DNA from: Vitellaria paradoxa
Taxonomy: Eukaryota > Streptophyta > Magnoliopsida > Ericales > Sapotaceae
Direction of reading: 5' to 3'
Assembly: GCA_019916065.1 (NCBI GenBank)
Contig: CM034244.1
Location: 36,274,877 to 36,338,876, forward strand
Length of the DNA stretch: 64,000 nucleotides
Position 1 is the first letter of the stretch. Every line of letters starts with the position of its first letter. Positions 59,761-64,000 of this stretch are shown one piece after another. The translations under genes were made by a program, and so were the position numbers. The notes below the pieces were generated by a model. It was given only the letters and a program-made list of their open reading frames with translations, ran no database searches and was not told the origin of the DNA.

Positions 59761-59960
59761 GAGCGGATCTTCAGAGGGAGACGATCTAAAACCCTAAACC
59801 CAACTGGGGGTTTTTTGGAATAATAGAGAGAAGCCCTAGAGAATATAGAGAGGAGAAAGAAGGGAACAGCTGGGGAGCTTCAGCCGCCGAGGGAGGACGT
59901 GAGAATTTGGGTTTTGGGCAGGAGAGAGAGAGGGGGAGAGAGAGAGACCCATCTAAAAGT
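59761..59960 (-). promoter_or_regulatory. 5' leader of the ECT gene, CT-rich
   Basis: Upstream of the ECT ATG the minus strand is strongly pyrimidine-rich, with a CTCTCTCTCT tract at about 59921-59947 (GA on the plus strand). This is the likely leader and core-promoter area. No definite TATA box or start site was identified. Confidence 0.45.
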
Positions 59961-61582
59961 GGTGATTCAAATAGCACCGCGTTTTCACACTACCACCCCG
60001 TCTGTCCTCTCTATTTACAACCTAACCCTGTTAACTTTCCCTGCGGGTGATTGAATTACGTCATTGTGTGATTTTTATTGGCCATCGGTGTGCCACGAGG
60101 CACAGGGCGAACGAAGGACCACAAAAGACTATTAATTCGGACGAACAGAATTGTCAGTGAGATAGTTTAGGTACGCAACAGGTGATTTTTGGTTACAAGA
60201 AAAACGACTGGAATTGGAAGCCCTAATCGTAAAAGGATACTTCCAGGGACCTTCCTCCTAATGGGCCTGGGCCTCTATGCAATTGTCCCACGTAGTGGAC
60301 TCTCTTATTTGTTTATTTATTTTTATTTTATTTCCAATCGCGGCGCTTATCTTCAATGCGCTCAAAAAAAATAACGACACACTTTTTAATATATCAAAAA
60401 TAAAAAATAAAAAATAAAAATTTAAATTTCAAAATTAGAGAAGAATGAAAATTCCAAGAGATGAAAGATTACAATAATCATAAGGTGATGAAATTGATTT
60501 ATTCCTAATTTTTAATTAATTGACATTAATTTTTTTTTTTGGAGAAAGGTAACATTAAAATGTTACTATCACAGAATCTCTAAGCTTGTATTGTATATAT
60601 TTTTTAATTATTAATATAATAAATAATTATTTTTATGTATACCTCTATAATCTAATTTTATAAATATAAATATATTATTTCATGGATAATTTCCATATCA
60701 TAATCGAAATAACTACACAGTAATAAGCACGAAAAAATAAAAACAAATAACAAATAAATTGGTTGCAGGTAGATGTTATAAATGTATGATATGAAGAGAT
60801 ATTTTTTAAAAGATTAAATTACATATATATATATATATATATATCCATTCAACATTTATACAATTATACTTATCACTTTTAATATTTAAAAGTTACATTT
60901 ACTTTTCTTATTTTAAAATTTTGTTAATATTGTCATTCTTTCTGATAAATTTAGTTATTAAAATTTAACAAAAAAAGTCAAATTATTTAACGATTTGGGT
61001 GTTTTTCTTATTTGACTCTCTCTCTCATATGTTCATGGGTTTTTTTTTTTAAATTCTAAAAAGTGAGTAAAAAATGGGTAAAAGCAAACAATATTTGGTG
61101 ATTTTTGTAAAAAAAAAAAAAAAGATCAACATGTGAAAGAGAAAGGAGTAAAATAATTAAATTTCAACAATTATTTTTATTGAAATATAAGTCAATAATA
61201 ATAATATTTTAAAATAAAAAATAAATATAATTTTTAAATATTAAAAATAATAAATATAATTATCTAAATATCAAGAGGCCGTGTGCTCGATATATCATTT
61301 TTAAAATACTTATCTATCATACGAGAGGGATCAATTGAGTCTCTGATGCATGGTAACCACTGGGGCATCGACACCTTAACATGACAATAATGATAAATGT
61401 GAAGAGGTAAAGGAGCCGCCTTGTTTCCTACTTTCCTGCCCATGATTCAACTCTATTATTCAACAACGAACGTAGTTTAACCACACGACACGGCAATCAT
61501 GGGTCGGCGAAAAAAGGTACGTGGTATTTTAACATTACAAGCTCAAACTCAATTATTCTCCATCCAATTTACTCTCCTTACA

Positions 61583-62068
61583 AAAGTGTATTTGAAGTCG
61601 TAAAAAGTAAGGTAAAATATAATTTAAAAAAAATTTATTATATTTAATATATACATCTTAAATTATATTTTTTAAAAATGTATAGTAAAATTTTCATTCT
61701 TATAGATTAGATTTTCGTTTGAACGGATTCAAAATTTTGTATCAATAATGACTTTTTTACAAATCAAACTGGACTCGAAACGATTTTTACAATTCGTTTG
61801 GACGGAAGTTAGCTATGTGAATCCGTCGGAACAGTTTCTGTAACTCTAGAAAAAATAGTTACAGTTGATGTTAATTGGTAGTTCGGGAGTTCGTAGTGAG
61901 AATGGTAAGAAAATTTTTGTTATTTGATTAACCGAATTCTAGTTATTGATTTTTTTAGAAGGTATTGAATTTTTTTTAAATTTCAAGAAGGTAAGAATGC
62001 GTAAAAATGTAATAGAAATTTTTAAAAATTTTTAGATATTTTTAACAAAATTTAGTACACCAAACATG
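61583..62068 (+). mobile_element. Family-B-like element, longer copy
   Basis: It starts GTGTATTTGAAGTCGTAAAA and ends near GTACACCAAACATGCC, a CCAAAC-type terminus. Its second half matches the right part of the 54004-55060 element over more than 120 bp. It lacks the 176-bp array. It is non-coding. Confidence 0.45.
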
Positions 62069-62709
62069 CCTTTATTGTTATTGTTAGATGCGCAATCAGT
62101 CGCATCCCACCTGGCTAGCAATACTTTCAGGTAATTGAACGAATAGAGATGGAAATTTGCCGATTGGAGGGTGATCACCATAACTGTCCAGCATATAATT
62201 ATCTTTAGTGTTGATCAAACCTCATAAATCAATGACTCCCAAGATTTCTGTCACTCCATGTACAATCACAATTACATTGTATGATTAATCATTTTTTTAT
62301 CAAAAGTAGAATACTAATGCTTATATGACAATTTTTATGTTTATGGTTCTATTTATTATATAAATTTTGATTTTTTTTAATTTTTTATCTAAATAAATCA
62401 TAATTTTAATAATAATTAAATCCCATTTTATTACATAATTTGAAAATAGTGCATTAACTCATATATTATTCTTATTTTATTTCAGTTTGGTGACATTGAA
62501 ATTATGTTAGATTAGTGATATTAAAATTAGAAACCGTTGAATTAAAATTAATAGTCCAAATGCATTCATTTTTTTGTGTAATTCAAATTTAACAGTTTAA
62601 ATATATGTAATTATATTTTTTAATTAATAAAAAATATCAATACATCTGAATTATTAAATTTTGATCTAACCACCTCTAATTATAAATCAACAGGGCGACT
62701 TAAATTATT

Positions 62710-62850
62710 ATAGGAGTGTTTTGAGTGGTAAAAAATAATAAAATTTGATCAAAATGGTGAATTTATATCGTATAATGAGATAAAAAATAAATAATTTTTA
62801 AAAATTCTTAACTTTTTTCAATATTTTTTAAAGCTCCGAACGGAGCCTAT
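62710..62850 (+). mobile_element. Family-B MITE, short copy with ATAGG ends
   Basis: It begins ATAGGAGTGTTTTGAGTGG and ends CTCCGAACGGAGCCTAT, inverted ends sharing ATAGG and TAAAAAATA. Inside are ATAATGAGATAAAAAATAAA and TTTTTAAAAATTCTTAA, typical of family B. It is non-coding. Confidence 0.5.
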
Positions 62851-63764
62851 GTCGGTTCCCCAAGTCTAAATGTAGCTCCGGTGGATCGATTCGATTGAGC
62901 TCCAGCTATCGAAGCAGAGCCATGTAGAACCGAGGATAATCCACCCGGTAAAGTCTTTTTTTATTTAATTATATCTTTTTTTTTTTTTTTTTTTTTTTTG
63001 GGGTAAGTATCCACTTGGTAAAGTCATTGGCAAAGGACCAAAGCATTGATTTTGCACTTTGGGTAGCTCAATGGTAGCAGAGGGGTTGCAGTAGGAGATT
63101 TACTGCGTATTCAAATATATATTTTAACGTATTAATTCATATTAGAATATAGAGATTTAAGTAAAATGGTATTATTTTGGATTAAAAAAAAGTTGAAATA
63201 GTGTCATTTTAAGGTTACTACAGTAATTACAGTAAACTCCCTATTACAGCTCCCGGGTCGACTCAATAACTATTTGAGTTTATGAAATTGAGAAATGTTA
63301 CGAGATGATGTATAATTACCGTAATTATGTAGTTTTGGATTGAGAATTAAGAATGAAGTATTATGCCTCTAATTCTGAAAAAAAAAAATAAAACAAAAAG
63401 ATAAATGTCAAATTATTAAATATTTGGTATATTTTTATGAAAAGTATAAGAAAATTGAAAAAAATTAATGAGAATTAAAAATTTTTAATATAAATAAAGT
63501 TAAAAGAAATTTAAAAAACTCAAAAAAATCTAGAAGATTTTTAACCAAATTTCTACTCCAAACACACTCTGCCAGAAAGGCAGGTGTTTTAATAGAAGGT
63601 CCATTCCATTTGACAAGAATGGAGGTGGTTTTATTTTATTTTCGTTGTCACTTTACTCGAAAGAATTTTGATTAGTCACCACCGCTGCTTTAATCCAGTG
63701 GAGCGGAGAGCAAGCCTAAGGTTTAAGTGATCTATCCAAGTCGTGCATTTGACTTTCTACTTGG

Positions 63765-63870
63765 ACGGTCAGGCGTAGTGGCGGGCAACGTGCTAGTTTT
63801 CTCGAGAACTTGTAATTCGGTGGGTTCAAAAGACCTAACGGATGATTCCCCCGTTACTAAAAAAAAAAAT
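63765..63870 (+). mobile_element. Possible tRNA-derived SINE
   Basis: A tRNA-like stretch (GTGGCGGGCAACGTGCTAG, then TTCTCGAGAACTTG) is followed by a box-B-like GGTGGGTTCAAAAGACC. About 35 bp later comes GTTACT plus an A-run (63858-63868). The order box A, box B, A-tail fits a SINE. No target duplication was found, so this remains tentative. Confidence 0.3.
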
Positions 63871-64000
63871 TAATTATTCTATTATTATTTTAGTTTAGTA
63901 TCATAATGTTGTAATTACAATATCGTTACCGTTATAGTAATAAATGAAGATAAATAATTAATAAAAAATTAAAAAGCTACCAATCTCTTTCATCAAAATA

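Larger units (their letters stand above)
59961..64000. other. Right-edge intergenic stretch
   Basis: No gene is supported from the ECT promoter to the end of the window. It holds a TA microsatellite (60822-60844), family-B-like elements at about 61583-62068 and 62710-62850, a poly-T tract (62970-62999), and a possible tRNA-derived SINE at about 63765-63870. The rest is AT-rich. Confidence 0.5.

Noticed and set aside
63060..63118. tRNA gene suggested by TAGCTCAATGGTAGCAGAGG
   Set aside because: Box A is good, but the box-B position reads TATTCAAATA and no acceptor or anticodon stems pair; at most a chance or decayed tRNA-like piece.

Overview
The window is nuclear DNA of a flowering plant, almost certainly a eudicot. 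The evidence is AT-rich intergenic sequence, GT-AG introns in plant-type genes, Copia LTR elements, RTE-type LINEs, many MITEs, and a decayed piece of plastid rbcL. The species cannot be told from the sequence alone.

Four host genes are recognisable. (1) The 5' end of a glucosidase II beta-subunit-like gene (minus strand; three coding exons, 3161 to 2406); the rest lies beyond the left edge or is lost. (2) A gene for a two-pass membrane protein of the plant 'L34e superfamily / At5g19025-like' family (minus, 17097-17783). (3) A TATA-box-binding protein gene (plus, nine coding exons, 26672-46231). (4) A YTH-domain m6A-reader gene of the ECT family (minus, nine coding exons, 59760-56072). The genes have unrelated housekeeping roles (ER glycoprotein processing, unknown membrane function, transcription initiation, m6A reading). 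Nothing suggests an operon-like cluster.

The TBP gene dominates the window. Its 13-kb first intron holds a complete plus-strand Copia element (Copia-A, 28048-38362). A second, minus-strand Copia element (Copia-B, 28840-33789) sits inside Copia-A's gag. LTRs, primer-binding sites, polypurine tracts and 5-bp target duplications can be read for both. TBP exon 3 lacks one base exactly at the codon for the DNA-intercalating Phe74, so this allele, as written, is frame-shifted.

Three insertions of one RTE-type LINE family each lie between perfect 15-16 bp target duplications. They are a 5'-truncated copy with an open reading frame (8932-10090), a 27-bp 'tail only' insertion (42637-42663), and a full-length but decayed copy (47941-51103). 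The remaining intergenic DNA is rich in MITEs. These include a three-member PIF/Harbinger-like family with TAA/TTA target duplications, and a larger 'GTTTGGAGTGA' family. A MITE-like element carries the rbcL fragment (23206-23696). Other structures are a 176-bp tandem array (54130-54745), a diverged 56-bp tandem repeat (38489-38772), and a probable relic of a MYB-CC transcription-factor exon (about 13300-13490).

I found no convincing evidence of a wholly new biological system. The strongest leads are the TBP Phe74 frameshift, the TBP stop codon split by the last intron, the 27-bp LINE insertion, and the element carrying plastid rbcL.
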